Origin: Rhizobium anhuiense
GTDB taxonomy: Bacteria > Pseudomonadota > Alphaproteobacteria > Rhizobiales > Rhizobiaceae
Direction of reading: 5' to 3'
NCBI RefSeq assembly: GCF_003985145.1
Contig: NZ_ML133522.1
Span: 434,001 to 498,000, forward strand
DNA: 64,000 nt
The notes below the pieces were generated by a model. It saw only the letters and a program-made list of their open reading frames with translations, was not told the origin of the DNA and made no database searches. Positions 53,580 through 62,339 of the stretch are shown here, piece after piece; position 1 is the stretch's first letter, and every line of letters begins with the position of its first letter. The translations under genes were made by a program, and so were the position numbers.

Positions 53580-54404
53580 CTTTGCCGGCGGCGGGAAGGC
53601 GGCGTCCAGCGCCTGCCAGTCCTCGTCGGTGATATCGAGCGAGACGCAGTCGCGGTTTTCGGCCGCGCGTTCGGCATTCGAGGTCTTCGGGATGACGATG
53701 ACGCCGTCGCGTTCCAGCAGGAAGGCGAGCGCCAGCTGGGCGGGCGTTGCCTGATAGGCCTTGGCGATGCGGATCAGCTCGGGATGATGCAGGATATTTC
53801 CCTGCTCGATCGGCGAATAGGCCATGATGGGAATCTTGCGGCTCTGGCACCAGGGCAGCAGGTCGAATTCGATGCCGCGGCGGGAGAGATTATAGAGCAC
53901 CTGGTTGGCGGCGACATTGGCGCCGTCGGGCACTCCAAGCAATTCCTGCATGTCGTCGGTGTCGAAGTTGGAGACGCCCCAGGCGCCGATCTTGCCGGAT
54001 GTTTTCAGCATTTCGAAGGCGGCGACGGTTTCGGCGAGCGGGTAGTTGCCGCGCCAGTGCAAGAGATAGAGATCGATGCGGTCGGTGCCGAGCCGTTCGA
54101 GACTGCGCTCGCAGGCTTCGATCGTGCCTTTCAGGCTGGCGTTCCAGGGATAGACCTTGCTGACGACGAAGACCTCGTCGCGCCGTCCCCTGATTGCCTG
54201 GCCGACGATCTCCTCGGCGCCGCCGTCGCCATACATTTCGGCGGTGTCGATCAGTGTCATGCCGAGATCGATGCCGGCCTTCAGGCTTTCGATCTCGGCC
54301 CTGGCGTGGCCGGCATCCTCGCCCATGGCCCAGGTTCCCTGGCCGAGCGCCGGCACCTCGGTGCCGTTCGGGAATGTGATCAATGGAATCGGGTCGTCTT
54401 GCAT
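53556..54404 (-). CDS. Aldo/keto reductase
   Basis: This 282-residue TIM-barrel reductase starts [29 protein letters not shown]. The catalytic residues are in [15 protein letters not shown] (Asp and Tyr), [10 protein letters not shown] (Lys) and [12 protein letters not shown] (His). It is a different subgroup from the one at 29760. The start at 54404 fits the family better than a start 14 codons earlier. Its stop codon falls in the loop of the shared terminator. It is divergent from the LysE-type gene at 54555. Confidence 0.88.
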   Translation of the reverse strand: MQDDPIPLITFPNGTEVPALGQGTWAMGEDAGHARAEIESLKAGIDLGMTLIDTAEMYGDGGAEEIVGQAIRGRRDEVFVVSKVYPWNASLKGTIEACERSLERLGTDRIDLYLLHWRGNYPLAETVAAFEMLKTSGKIGAWGVSNFDTDDMQELLGVPDGANVAANQVLYNLSRRGIEFDLLPWCQSRKIPIMAYSPIEQGNILHHPELIRIAKAYQATPAQLALAFLLERDGVIVIPKTSNAERAAENRDCVSLDITDEDWQALDAAFPPPAKKKPLEML

Positions 54405-54554
54405 AATTTTCTGTCCCTTCGGCAAGAGATTGGGCCGGCTCGCCATCTTTCAAGTAATCCTGTCACCATGACAATGATGTCATGGCATCGGCAGTTTAGG
54501 GCAGCTATGTTGACCTAAATAGACAGGCCGCAAAAAGCTGGCTGGGGAGGTCGG

Positions 54555-55148
54555 ATGCCGCTGGATACGTTTCTCGCCCTCGTTCTCTTTGCCTTTACGA
54601 CATCGATCACGCCGGGACCGAACAATATGATGCTCTTCGCATCGGGCGTGAACTTCGGCTTCCGCAGGACGATCCCGCATATGTTCGGCATCGGCGCCGG
54701 TTTTTTCTCGCTGCTCATCGGCGTCGGCCTCGGGCTCGGCGCGCTTCTGCATACGGTGCCGGCCGTCTATACGGCGCTGAAATTTGCGGGCGGCGCCTAT
54801 CTCGTCTGGATCGCCTGGAAGATCGCCTCGTCGCGCTCGCTCAGCGAAGGCAGGAGCGGCGTCGAGCCGATGTCCTTCTTCGCCGCTGCCGCCTTCCAAT
54901 GGGTCAATCCAAAAGCCTGGGTGATGGCGGTCACCGCGATGGCGACCTATACCAATCCGCAACTCTATCTCGTCAGCGTGCTGATCGTCGGTCTCGCCTT
55001 CGCGGCGGTCAATGTGCCGAGCGTTTCGACATGGGCAGGCTTCGGCTCGGCGCTCAGGGAATGGCTTTCCGATCCGGTGCGGCTGAAATGGTTCAACATC
55101 AGCATGGCAGTGCTGTTGGTGCTAAGCCTCTGGCCGATGTTAAAATAG
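54555..55148 (+). CDS. LysE family transporter
   Basis: This 197-residue membrane protein has ITPGPNNMMLFASGVNFGFRRTIPHMFGIGAGF near its first helix and FQWVNPKAWVMAVTAM before the last helices, both LysE family marks, and about six hydrophobic segments. It exports amino acids or similar solutes. GGGGAGG precedes the ATG. The last nine bases overlap the convergent DUF2269 gene. Confidence 0.88.
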   Translation: MPLDTFLALVLFAFTTSITPGPNNMMLFASGVNFGFRRTIPHMFGIGAGFFSLLIGVGLGLGALLHTVPAVYTALKFAGGAYLVWIAWKIASSRSLSEGRSGVEPMSFFAAAAFQWVNPKAWVMAVTAMATYTNPQLYLVSVLIVGLAFAAVNVPSVSTWAGFGSALREWLSDPVRLKWFNISMAVLLVLSLWPMLK

Positions 55149-55616
55149 AGCGATCGACGGCTTCATCAGCATCAGCCAGAAAATGCCGAGGACGGCTGAG
55201 AAGGCTGGAAAGCCGAAAGCAAACCAGATGCGGTAAAGGCTGAAATAGGCTGGCGGCAGGGCTTTTCCCGATGCCGCGGCAGCGCGAGCGAGATTGCGCA
55301 GCCGGATCTGTATCCAGACGACCGGCAGCCAGAACAGGCCGGTGACGACATAGAGCAGCAGCGACAGCGCAATCCAGCCCTCCGACAGGTCCCAGCCGAT
55401 CGATCGCGCCAGCAGAGTGCCGGTCACCGGCTGGAGGATGGCCGCGGTGGCGGTGAAGACCGTATCGGCGATGACGACGGTTGCTGAGACATGGGCGATC
55501 AGTGCGGGATCGCGCGTGCGATGCGCCATCACCATGAAGAAGGCGATACCGGCGCCGGTACCGAAGAGCACGGTCGCGCCAATGACATGGGCGAGCAGCA
55601 GCCATTCTTCAAACAT
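55140..55616 (-). CDS. DUF2269 family membrane protein
   Basis: This 158-residue protein has four hydrophobic segments (about 5-30, 45-70, 75-100 and 130-155) and starts MFEEWLLLAHVIGATVLFGTGAGIAFFMVMAHRTRD, typical of DUF2269. The function is unknown. Its ATG overlaps the stop of the SDR-DoxX gene by one base, so the two are translationally coupled. Confidence 0.82.
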   Translation of the reverse strand: MFEEWLLLAHVIGATVLFGTGAGIAFFMVMAHRTRDPALIAHVSATVVIADTVFTATAAILQPVTGTLLARSIGWDLSEGWIALSLLLYVVTGLFWLPVVWIQIRLRNLARAAAASGKALPPAYFSLYRIWFAFGFPAFSAVLGIFWLMLMKPSIALF

Positions 55617-56896
55617 CAGCGTTCATCCAGGATGGCAAGGGCTACCAGCGTCAACAGGATCGACGGCAGCACCTTGACGAGAACCCCGAGCGGATCGAGC
55701 CAGAGCGCGGGTTCGAGCAGGCTGGCGCCGGCGAGATAGGCGAGCGATACACCAAGCATGCCGAGAAGGGCGCGTTTCGCCAGGGGACGGACAAGGACGG
55801 CGGCACCGAGTGCCACGTCGATCAGGCAGGTTGCAAGCGTCAGCGCTACGGCGGCGCCTGCGGGCATGAAGGGCAGGAAGTGGGCGCTTGCCTGCGTTGG
55901 CGCCAGAAGCGGGATGAGACCGGACAACAGCCAGAAGAGCGACAAGCCGGCGATGACGGGCGCCTTTAAGAGATAGAGGCGGGCAAACCACAGGTCCTGA
56001 ACGCCGGAGGGATTGGCGGCAAGCGTCTCTGCAGCCGAAAGCGTCGGCAGACCCGAAGGCGTGGGGCCTATGCGCACACCTTCGGACATGACGATCATGG
56101 CGGTGGAGCGCAGCGGCGAGCGCCAGCCAAGATGACCGGCAATATCGGCAAGCCATGAGACAGGCCGTGCGATCGCTGGTGGGATGGAGACAACACGCGC
56201 ATCCGGCAGGCCGAGCCAGGCGCGGTGCAATTTGACGAGGCTCGCGAGCGTATGCCGTTCCTCGGCGGCCAGTTCGATATCGCTGCCGGAGGGGAGTGTG
56301 CCGGAAACCGCTGCCGAAACGGCGGTAGCGACATCCTCGGCGGCGACGGTGTTGACCGTGCTGTCGGCATGGAGGAGCGGGACGACGAGGGGGAAGGATG
56401 CAAGTGCACGCAGAAGCGCTGTGCCGCCATGGGCGTTACGGCCGAGCACGAGGGATGGGCGCAGGATCACGTAAGGCAGGCCGGATGCTGCAAGGGCCGT
56501 ATCGGCGGCGCGCTTTGTGGCGAGGAAGGGGAGGTTGCTGCCGGCGCCGTCCGTCCGGGCGGAGATCTGTACGATCAGTTTCACGCCGGCTGGTCGCGCC
56601 GCTTGCTGGAGCGCGATCATTGCGCGTTGCTGGGTGGCTGCGAGATCGTCTGACAGGCTGTCCTGTAAGGCGCCCGCGCTGTTGATGACCACCTGCTGGC
56701 CTTCGAGCACAGAGGACCAGTCGGTTGCATTGGTCATTTTTTCGAGATCGGCGCTGATCCAGCGGATATCGGACTGCCGGACGCAAGCCCGGTCGGGATT
56801 GCGGGCAAGGCCGGTCACGGTATAGCCGTCTTTCAGCAACTGCGCTGCGACGGCCGAACCGATGAAGCCTGTAGCACCGAGAATCAGGATGTTCAT
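55616..56896 (-). CDS. SDR (NAD(P)-binding) domain fused to a DoxX-like membrane domain
   Basis: This 426-residue protein has an N-terminal atypical short-chain dehydrogenase/NmrA-like domain (about 1-290) starting MNILILGATGFIGSAVAAQLL with the NAD(P)-binding glycine motif GATGFIG. The C-terminal part (about 300-426) has four membrane helices resembling DoxX (LYLLKAPVIAGLSLFWLLSGLIPLL). This NAD-binding/DoxX fusion is known in Proteobacteria, but no reaction is assigned. It is coupled to the DUF2269 gene downstream. Confidence 0.82.
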   Translation of the reverse strand: MNILILGATGFIGSAVAAQLLKDGYTVTGLARNPDRACVRQSDIRWISADLEKMTNATDWSSVLEGQQVVINSAGALQDSLSDDLAATQQRAMIALQQAARPAGVKLIVQISARTDGAGSNLPFLATKRAADTALAASGLPYVILRPSLVLGRNAHGGTALLRALASFPLVVPLLHADSTVNTVAAEDVATAVSAAVSGTLPSGSDIELAAEERHTLASLVKLHRAWLGLPDARVVSIPPAIARPVSWLADIAGHLGWRSPLRSTAMIVMSEGVRIGPTPSGLPTLSAAETLAANPSGVQDLWFARLYLLKAPVIAGLSLFWLLSGLIPLLAPTQASAHFLPFMPAGAAVALTLATCLIDVALGAAVLVRPLAKRALLGMLGVSLAYLAGASLLEPALWLDPLGVLVKVLPSILLTLVALAILDER

Positions 56897-56970
56897 GGGA
56901 GAAGACTATCGAAAAAGGGCATGTCGAGCAGGGAGGCGCACAACGCCCGCGTCGCTTTGATGCCGGACGC

Positions 56971-57732
56971 TCAAGCGATACTGCGCGGATCGAGTTTTGC
57001 CATGGGAACGGCGCATTCGGTGACGATCCGCGCCGCTAGAGACGGGTCGAGCGGTGGTTTGCCAGACACGAAGGCAAGTTCCAACGCCATGCCGATCGCC
57101 AAAGGGCGCCTCCTGATGGGGACGAGGTGCCGGTCGAGGATCTCGGCTACCTTGGGCCACAGGCGGCGAACGTAGATGAGGGGAGTATCGCCTGGCCTAT
57201 GCTCTTCCAACAATCGCGATATTCCGAACTGCGGATGTCCGATGGTTGCGGCTACGTGACGAAACGTTTCCATTACCATCTCTTGCGAGATCAAGCCGCC
57301 AGACTGTCTTGCTGCGCCATATGTGAGGTTAAGAAAGGAATCATGGCTTTCGAGAAGGAAGGCATTCGGTAGGTTACCCGCATAGTATCGAGAGCCATCC
57401 TTGGTTTCCACGACGACGAGATCAGCGCCGTCGCGAAGCTGTCCAGCGGAGGCAATATCCAGGGCGGCAAGTATGCACGAAAAGCCGCCGACCGAACCCA
57501 GGGCTGCGAATAGATCTATCGAATGAACATAGCCGTCCCTCGTCAAGTCCTGAATGAGGCAGTCGAGCAGGACGCGCGCGATCATCCTCGGGCTTTGCAA
57601 AGTATCGCCGGCGTCGCGAGGGCGCGGATCGTCAGGGGCGGCGCTATACGCACGGCTCGCCATCCTTTCTCTCTGGGGGACGGATGGAGGGGCGGGAGGG
57701 CTGGTTCTACGGCCGAATGTCGGAGTTTTCAT
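56971..57732 (-). CDS. Hypothetical protein
   Basis: This frame of up to 253 residues has no family I recognise. From about residue 24 the sequence is protein-like: LLDCLIQDLTRDGYVHSIDLFAALGSVGGFSCILAALDIAS, and later RRLWPKVAEILDRHLVPIRRRPLAIGMALELAFVSGK. It is predicted soluble and helical. The ATG at 57732 or the one at 57663 (MASRAYSAAP) could be used; the latter has GAGAGAAAGG just upstream. It lies between the SDR-DoxX operon and the divergent nitrile hydratase operon. Confidence 0.6.
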   Translation of the reverse strand: MKTPTFGRRTSPPAPPSVPQRERMASRAYSAAPDDPRPRDAGDTLQSPRMIARVLLDCLIQDLTRDGYVHSIDLFAALGSVGGFSCILAALDIASAGQLRDGADLVVVETKDGSRYYAGNLPNAFLLESHDSFLNLTYGAARQSGGLISQEMVMETFRHVAATIGHPQFGISRLLEEHRPGDTPLIYVRRLWPKVAEILDRHLVPIRRRPLAIGMALELAFVSGKPPLDPSLAARIVTECAVPMAKLDPRSIA

Positions 57733-57913
57733 GGGTACAATCTGGAGGTGAAACTGTTAACGTTTGGTTAGAGCGGTGACGCGAGCGAGGGCTTGCTTAA
57801 CAATCCCTATTTGGCTCTTAATCAATGCCATCCATTGAGCCTTCTCGACGAGAAAGACGCTTGGCGGTTCTCCGGCAGGCGCTTAAGATTAAGCCGCTAC
57901 CCAGGAGAGTGTC

Positions 57914-58564
57914 ATGCGGCACAAAGACTACCATGCACATCATGGCGACGATCACCATGATCATCACCACGACAATCACTATTCCGACATGCAGGCACGT
58001 GTGAAGGCGTTGGAAACGTTGCTGACGGAGAAGGGGCTTATCGATCCGGCGGCGATCGATGCGATCGTCGAGACCTATGAGACGAAGGTGGGGCCGAGAA
58101 ACGGCGCCCATGTCGTCGCCAAAGCCTGGAGCGATGCCGATTTCGCCGACTGGCTGAAGCGCGATGCGACGGCGGCGATCGCCAGTCTCGGCTACACTGG
58201 CCGGCAGGGCGAGCACATGCGTGCCGTCTTCAACACGACGGAGACTCATAACCTTGTCGTCTGCACGCTCTGCTCCTGTTATCCTTGGTCGGTGCTCGGC
58301 CTGCCGCCGGTCTGGTACAAGGCGCCGGCCTATCGCTCGCGCGCCGTCATCGATCCGCGCGGCGTGCTTGCGGAATTCGGGCTGACGCTGCCGGAGGACA
58401 AGAAGATCCGCGTCTGGGATTCGACGGCAGAGCTGCGTTACCTCGTCATTCCCGAGCGGCCGGAATGCACGGAAGGAATGGACGAACAGGCGCTTGCCGG
58501 TCTCGTCAGCCGCGATGCGATGATCGGCACCGCGGTTGCCGCCAGCCCGGAGAGCACACCATGA
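57914..58564 (+). CDS. nthA: Nitrile hydratase alpha subunit (cobalt type)
   Basis: This 216-residue protein has the metal-binding motif VCTLCSC (116-122), with Cys117, Cys120 and Cys122. Thr in the second position marks the cobalt type, in contrast to Ser in iron enzymes. The cysteines are normally oxidised to sulfinate and sulfenate. The first 22 residues contain ten histidines, an extension that ordinary alpha subunits lack. The enzyme hydrates nitriles to amides. It overlaps the beta gene by four bases and has GGAGAG upstream. Confidence 0.93.
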   Translation: MRHKDYHAHHGDDHHDHHHDNHYSDMQARVKALETLLTEKGLIDPAAIDAIVETYETKVGPRNGAHVVAKAWSDADFADWLKRDATAAIASLGYTGRQGEHMRAVFNTTETHNLVVCTLCSCYPWSVLGLPPVWYKAPAYRSRAVIDPRGVLAEFGLTLPEDKKIRVWDSTAELRYLVIPERPECTEGMDEQALAGLVSRDAMIGTAVAASPESTP

Positions 58565-59220
58565 ACGGACCGCACGATCTCGGCGGGCAGATGGGCTTCG
58601 GGCCGGTCGCGCCCGAAAAGAATGAGCCCTATTTTCATGCGGCATGGGAAAAGCGGGCGCTCGGCATCACCATCTCCTGCGGCGCTTTCGGCGCGTGGAC
58701 GATCGATGAAAGCCGGCATGCACGCGAGAATATTCCGCCGGCCGATTACCTCGCCGCCAGCTACTACGAGATCTGGATCCGCGGCATCGACAAGCTGCTG
58801 GAGCGGCACGGCTTTGCGACGCGCGAGGAGTTGCTGTCCGGCCATGCATTGCAGGACGGCGCGGTGCCGAAGCGCGTGCTGAAAGCGGACATCGTGCCCG
58901 CCGTTTTGGCAAAGGGTGGGCCTTGCGATCGTCCTGTTAAGACCGCGCCGCTCTTTGTGGTCGGCGCGACGGTGAGGACGAAGAACTTCAACCCGCCGAC
59001 GCATACGCGCCTACCGCGTTACGCGCGCGCCAGGACCGGTGTGGTCGAAGCTGTACAAGGTTCGTTCGTCTTCCCTGACGACAATGCGCATGGCAAGGGC
59101 GAAAACCCGCAATGGCTCTATACGGTCGTTTTCGACGGTGCGGAGATCTGGGGCGCGGATGCCGATCCCACGCTGACCGTGTCGATCGATGCCTGGGAGA
59201 GCTATCTTGAGCCGGCATGA
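58561..59220 (+). CDS. nthB: Nitrile hydratase beta subunit
   Basis: This 219-residue protein starts [35 protein letters not shown], the family N-terminus, and ends with the SH3-like C-terminal domain ([46 protein letters not shown]). It pairs with NthA to form the active site. The start overlaps the nthA stop as ATGA, and the accessory gene overlaps its end. Confidence 0.94.
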   Translation: MNGPHDLGGQMGFGPVAPEKNEPYFHAAWEKRALGITISCGAFGAWTIDESRHARENIPPADYLAASYYEIWIRGIDKLLERHGFATREELLSGHALQDGAVPKRVLKADIVPAVLAKGGPCDRPVKTAPLFVVGATVRTKNFNPPTHTRLPRYARARTGVVEAVQGSFVFPDDNAHGKGENPQWLYTVVFDGAEIWGADADPTLTVSIDAWESYLEPA

Positions 59221-59575
59221 GATATCGCCGTTGGCGCAATCGCCCAGCCTGCCGAGATCGCCGGAGGGAGAGCCGGTCTTTCCCGAGCCATGGGCGGCCG
59301 AAGCCTTTGCCATGACCGTGCACCTGCACGCAAAAGGCCTGTTCAGCTGGAGCCAATGGGCTGAAGCGCTGTCCGCGCAATTGCACAAGCCTGGCCGGGC
59401 CGAAGATGGCAGCGACTATTTCGACTGCTGGGTGGCAGCTCTCTCGGATCTGATCGTCGGCAACGGCATCGCCGATGCGAAAACGATCCTGGCACTGCAG
59501 CACAGCTGGCAGCGGGCGGCGGAAGCGACGCCGCATGGACGGCCGATCGAGCTCAGCAACGATCCCTCGCGCTGA
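59207..59575 (+). CDS. Nitrile hydratase accessory/activator protein
   Basis: This 122-residue protein resembles the P14K/NhlE-type accessory protein (GEPVFPEPWAAEAFAMTVHLHAKGLFSWSQWAEALSAQL), itself distantly homologous to the beta N-terminus. It loads cobalt into, or activates, the alpha subunit. The start is taken as TTG at 59207 ([11 protein letters not shown]), overlapping nthB by 14 bases; an ATG at 59189 is in frame and also possible. It is the third and last gene of the operon. Confidence 0.85.
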   Translation: MSRHEISPLAQSPSLPRSPEGEPVFPEPWAAEAFAMTVHLHAKGLFSWSQWAEALSAQLHKPGRAEDGSDYFDCWVAALSDLIVGNGIADAKTILALQHSWQRAAEATPHGRPIELSNDPSR

Positions 59576-59578
59576 TCC

Positions 59579-60361
59579 TTACGACGGGAACTGCTTATAG
59601 CATTCCTCAGCCACCTTCCGTAGCGTCTCGCGGGAGATTTCGCCGGTGACGGCATAGCCGAGTTCGCCGTCGATCCAGTAAAAGGTCTCGACATTGCCCG
59701 ACGAGGCGAAGCGGAAGCTCGTCGTGCGGTTGTCCGTGTTGCGGCCGACCAGGACAGTCAGGCGCTCGCCGGCTTGATTCTCGTACATGAACATGGCGCC
59801 CGGCCTGCCGTCGACCGGCAGCAGGCGACCGCCGACCAGCTTGAAGCCGAGCGGCTGCAGGTTCGGGATCTTGAGATTCTGGATTGCCAGGCGCTTGCCA
59901 AGCCAGGTGGCGAGATGGGTTTCCTCATTAGCGAAGACCTCGACGGGGTGACGAACCTCGGCGGCATAGACCGCGAAGGCGGTTTCAGCCTGTTTCGGCA
60001 GAGTTTCGGCGCCGGCAAGCTGCAACTCCGGCTTTTCCAGAAGCGCCGGGCCATAGTGGCCGCTGACGGCGCCGAGCGCGAAGACGACGAGGGCGGCCGC
60101 AGCGATCGCCAAGCGTTTCGAGTCTGATGGCGCGGCGCGCGGGGGGACGACCAGCAGGGGGTCGGTATCCTTCGCCTGCTCATAACCTGCAAACATCGAG
60201 CGGATCGCCCCATTTTGCGCCTGCCATGCGGCGACCATCGCCGCCTCGTCCGGATTGTCGGCCAGGAAGGCCTCGATGCGGGCACGTGTCGTTTCCGGCA
60301 ACTGGCCGTCGGCATAGGCGTGGAGATCGGCTTCGGTGACGCTCGGATTGGTGTCGTTCAT
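59579..60361 (-). CDS. Anti-sigma factor, single-pass membrane protein
   Basis: This 260-residue protein has a cytoplasmic N-terminus (1-82) with the anti-sigma fold pattern (TEADLHAYADGQLPETTRARIEAFLADNPDEAAMV), one membrane helix (about 84-104) and a periplasmic C-terminus. The N-terminal 80 residues have no cysteines, so it is not a ZAS zinc anti-sigma factor. Its start overlaps the sigma gene stop by four bases. It presumably holds the sigma factor until a periplasmic signal arrives. Confidence 0.87.
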   Translation of the reverse strand: MNDTNPSVTEADLHAYADGQLPETTRARIEAFLADNPDEAAMVAAWQAQNGAIRSMFAGYEQAKDTDPLLVVPPRAAPSDSKRLAIAAAALVVFALGAVSGHYGPALLEKPELQLAGAETLPKQAETAFAVYAAEVRHPVEVFANEETHLATWLGKRLAIQNLKIPNLQPLGFKLVGGRLLPVDGRPGAMFMYENQAGERLTVLVGRNTDNRTTSFRFASSGNVETFYWIDGELGYAVTGEISRETLRKVAEECYKQFPS

Positions 60362-60873
60362 TTCGGTCTCCGAAGCGTAATGATGTTGTCGGCCTTCAGC
60401 CGCTCGGCAATGCGCCGGCGGGCGCGCGACAGGCGGGACATGACGGTGCCGATCGGGATGTCGAGCGCGGCGGCGACCTCGCTATAGGTATATCCCTCGA
60501 TGACCACGAGCATCAGCACGGCGCGGTGTTCTTCCGAAAGGCTGTTCAGCGCATCGTCGAGCCGGGCGCGCTCCAGCGGATCGGTCGGTGGTTCGGAAGA
60601 GGCCATATCCTCAGCCGCGTCGAGTTCGATCAGGCCGTCGCGCGCCTTGCCGCGCCGGCCGTTGCGATAGAGATTGGTCATGATGGTCAGGACCCAGCCG
60701 CGCAGGTTGAGGCCGCGCCATTGGCCGCGGCGCGTGAGAACCTTCTCGACGCAATCCTGGAGCAGATCCTCGCCATCGGCATCCGAGCGCGTCAGGCTGC
60801 GCGAATAGCGTCTGAGCGAGGGCAGGAGGGCCAGGATCTGGCCCTCGAAGGTTTCGGGTGCGGGTATCTTCAC
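60358..60873 (-). CDS. ECF-type RNA polymerase sigma factor
   Basis: This 171-residue protein has region 2 (SRSLTRSDADGEDLLQDCVEKVLTRRGQWRG...LRGWVLTIMTNLYRN) and region 4 (LSEEHRAVLMLVVIEGYTYSEVAAALDIPIGTVMSRLSRARRRI) with no region 3, the ECF layout. The start is GTG at 60873 (MKIPAPETF). It is downstream of the secreted-repeat gene and coupled to its anti-sigma gene. A GGAATAA-N16-GTCTCA promoter upstream of the operon may be its own target. Confidence 0.9.
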   Translation of the reverse strand: MKIPAPETFEGQILALLPSLRRYSRSLTRSDADGEDLLQDCVEKVLTRRGQWRGLNLRGWVLTIMTNLYRNGRRGKARDGLIELDAAEDMASSEPPTDPLERARLDDALNSLSEEHRAVLMLVVIEGYTYSEVAAALDIPIGTVMSRLSRARRRIAERLKADNIITLRRPK

Positions 60874-60903
60874 GCCGGCTCTCTGGTGATTTGGGTCTGG
60901 GCG

Positions 60904-60940
60904 ATCAGGGTCCCTACAATCAGGGCCCCTACAATCAGGG
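60904..60940. repeat. Tandem repeat over the secreted-repeat gene stop
   Basis: ATCAGGGTCCCTACA (60904-60918) is repeated as ATCAGGGCCCCTACA (60919-60933) and partly a third time as ATCAGGG (60934-60940). The last partial unit covers the stop codon of the secreted-repeat gene read on the other strand (stop at 60935-60937). It is a 15-base period duplication. Confidence 0.75.
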
Positions 60941-61315
60941 TTTGGCGAGATCCCAGTTGCCGCCGACGCCATCGCCGGTGATGTCGCCTGCCTTCGTGTC
61001 CTTGACCCAGAAATAGAGCGGCATGCCGTCCTTGGCCCATTGTTTCGTGCCATCCTTGCGATCGATGATCGAATATGCACCATCGGCCTTGGCGTCGCCA
61101 GCGGCCATCAGCGGCGGCCAGTTCTTGGCACAGTCGTCGTTGCAGTTGGAAACGCCCTTGACGTCCTTCTTGAAGGTGTAGAGCGTCATGCCGTTTTCGC
61201 CGGCGAGTACCTTGCCCTTGGCGGAATCGACGGTCTTGACGGGAGCGGCGGCGAAAGCAGCGGTCGCGGCAAGGGCGGCGGCCGCCACGACGGACAGAAA
61301 TTTCACGGACTTCAT
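60935..61315 (-). CDS. Secreted COG4315-type repeat protein
   Basis: This 126-residue protein has a signal peptide (about 1-22; MKSVKFLSVVAAAALAATAA) and the PF03640-type domain: GMTLYTFKKDVKGVSNCNDDCAKNWPPLMA and DGMPLYFWVKDTKAGDITGDG. The family is periplasmic or lipid-anchored and of unknown function, often encoded beside ECF sigma/anti-sigma pairs. AGGAGAGAC precedes the ATG. It is first in an operon with the sigma and anti-sigma genes. Confidence 0.87.
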   Translation of the reverse strand: MKSVKFLSVVAAAALAATAAFAAAPVKTVDSAKGKVLAGENGMTLYTFKKDVKGVSNCNDDCAKNWPPLMAAGDAKADGAYSIIDRKDGTKQWAKDGMPLYFWVKDTKAGDITGDGVGGNWDLAKP

Positions 61316-61360
61316 GATGTCTCTCCTCAAATTGGGCACGCAATCTTGCGATGCCTGAGA

Positions 61361-61389
61361 TGAGACACGGCACGAGGCAGTTTTATTCC
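61361..61389 (-). promoter_or_regulatory. Candidate ECF sigma promoter
   Basis: Read on the minus strand, GGAATAA (61389-61383) and GTCTCA (61366-61361) are separated by 16 bases, the spacing of ECF promoters, about 45 bases before the secreted-repeat start. The -35 resembles GGAA-type ECF boxes. It is the best candidate for autoregulation of the operon. Confidence 0.5.
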
Positions 61390-61472
61390 AGGCGCAGGAA
61401 AAGTTTTCATGGCGGGCGAGGCGAGCCGAAACCCGCTTCGCCCGCGCAGATCGCATCGGAGCGCCTTGTCGG

Positions 61473-61889
61473 CTATTGCCTCGTGGCGGACGCCGCCGCC
61501 ATATCGACCCATACCGCTTCGAATATATGGCCGTCGGGATCTTCGAAGGCGCGGTTATAGAGCCAGCCCATGTCTGTCGGGGCGCGCGGATCGGTCTTGC
61601 CGCCGGCGGTTGAGGCCGCCTCGACGATGGCGTCGACGTCTTCGCGACTGTCCATCGTCAGTGCGATCAGCATTTCGCTCGCCTTCTCCGCTTCGGCAAC
61701 GGGTTTCGGCGTGAAACTCGCGAAGAAATCGCGCGTCAGCAAGTGGAAGATAATCGCCTCGGACCAGACCATATTCGAGGCCTGGTGATCGCTGAACTGT
61801 TCGTTCTTGCTGCATCCGATCGCTTCGTAGAAGCGGGTCGCAGCAGCAATGTCTTTTACCGGCAGGTTCACGAAGATCATCTTGGGCAT
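61473..61889 (-). CDS. VOC family protein
   Basis: This 138-residue protein starts MPKMIFVNLPVKDIAAATRFYEAIGCSKNEQFSD and contains FEDPDGHIFEAVWVDM, the paired beta-alpha-beta-beta-beta pattern of the glyoxalase/bleomycin-resistance fold. A metal ligand Glu near the C-terminus is present. The reaction is unknown. AGGAGG lies eight bases before the ATG at 61889. It lies 46 bases after the cupin gene on the same strand, likely one operon. Confidence 0.87.
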   Translation of the reverse strand: MPKMIFVNLPVKDIAAATRFYEAIGCSKNEQFSDHQASNMVWSEAIIFHLLTRDFFASFTPKPVAEAEKASEMLIALTMDSREDVDAIVEAASTAGGKTDPRAPTDMGWLYNRAFEDPDGHIFEAVWVDMAAASATRQ

Positions 61890-61935
61890 TGCGGTTTCCT
61901 CCTCTTTGGGTGTTTTTCGGGGGGACAGTCTCGCC

Positions 61936-62271
61936 TCACACAAACTCCTGCACGATCGTGTCGCTGGCATGAATGCAGACGATTTCGAGCCGTCCCGTGC
62001 CGACATTTTCGAAGCGGTGGGGAATGTTGGCGGCCACGACGACGATATCACCGGGAAAGGCCCGGGTTTTGGCGTCACCAACGGTGAACTCGGCCTCGCC
62101 TTTCCGGACGGCCCATGTCTCGGAATAGGGATGGACATGCAGATCGGGGCCTTGGCCGGGCTCGTTGTCGACGAGGAAGAGCGATATCTCGCCGCCGTAA
62201 TCGTGGCCTTCGAAGCGGACCGTCCTGCTCTGATCCGGCCGTGGTTCCTGGTGTCGAAGAATCCTGAACAT
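61936..62271 (-). CDS. Cupin domain protein
   Basis: This 111-residue protein is a single small cupin: motif 1 DLHVHPYSETWAVRKGEAEF and motif 2 FPGDIVVVAANIPHRFENVG, with the metal-binding histidines and glutamate. It may be a metal-dependent dioxygenase or a sensor domain. AGGAGG lies six bases before the ATG at 62271. It is the first gene after the MarR operators, in the minus direction. Confidence 0.87.
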   Translation of the reverse strand: MFRILRHQEPRPDQSRTVRFEGHDYGGEISLFLVDNEPGQGPDLHVHPYSETWAVRKGEAEFTVGDAKTRAFPGDIVVVAANIPHRFENVGTGRLEIVCIHASDTIVQEFV

Positions 62272-62308
62272 CACGTGCCTCCTGCTCGTGTCGTCTGCGA
62301 ACGCAAAC

Positions 62309-62326
62309 TATCTTTGCGAGAAGATA
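62309..62326. promoter_or_regulatory. MarR operator site 1
   Basis: TATCTTTGCGAGAAGATA is a perfect 6-N6-6 inverted repeat in the divergent region between the cupin and marR genes. It has the same architecture as site 2, with its centre 31 bases away. Confidence 0.6.
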
Positions 62327-62339
62327 TATTTCTGAAAAT

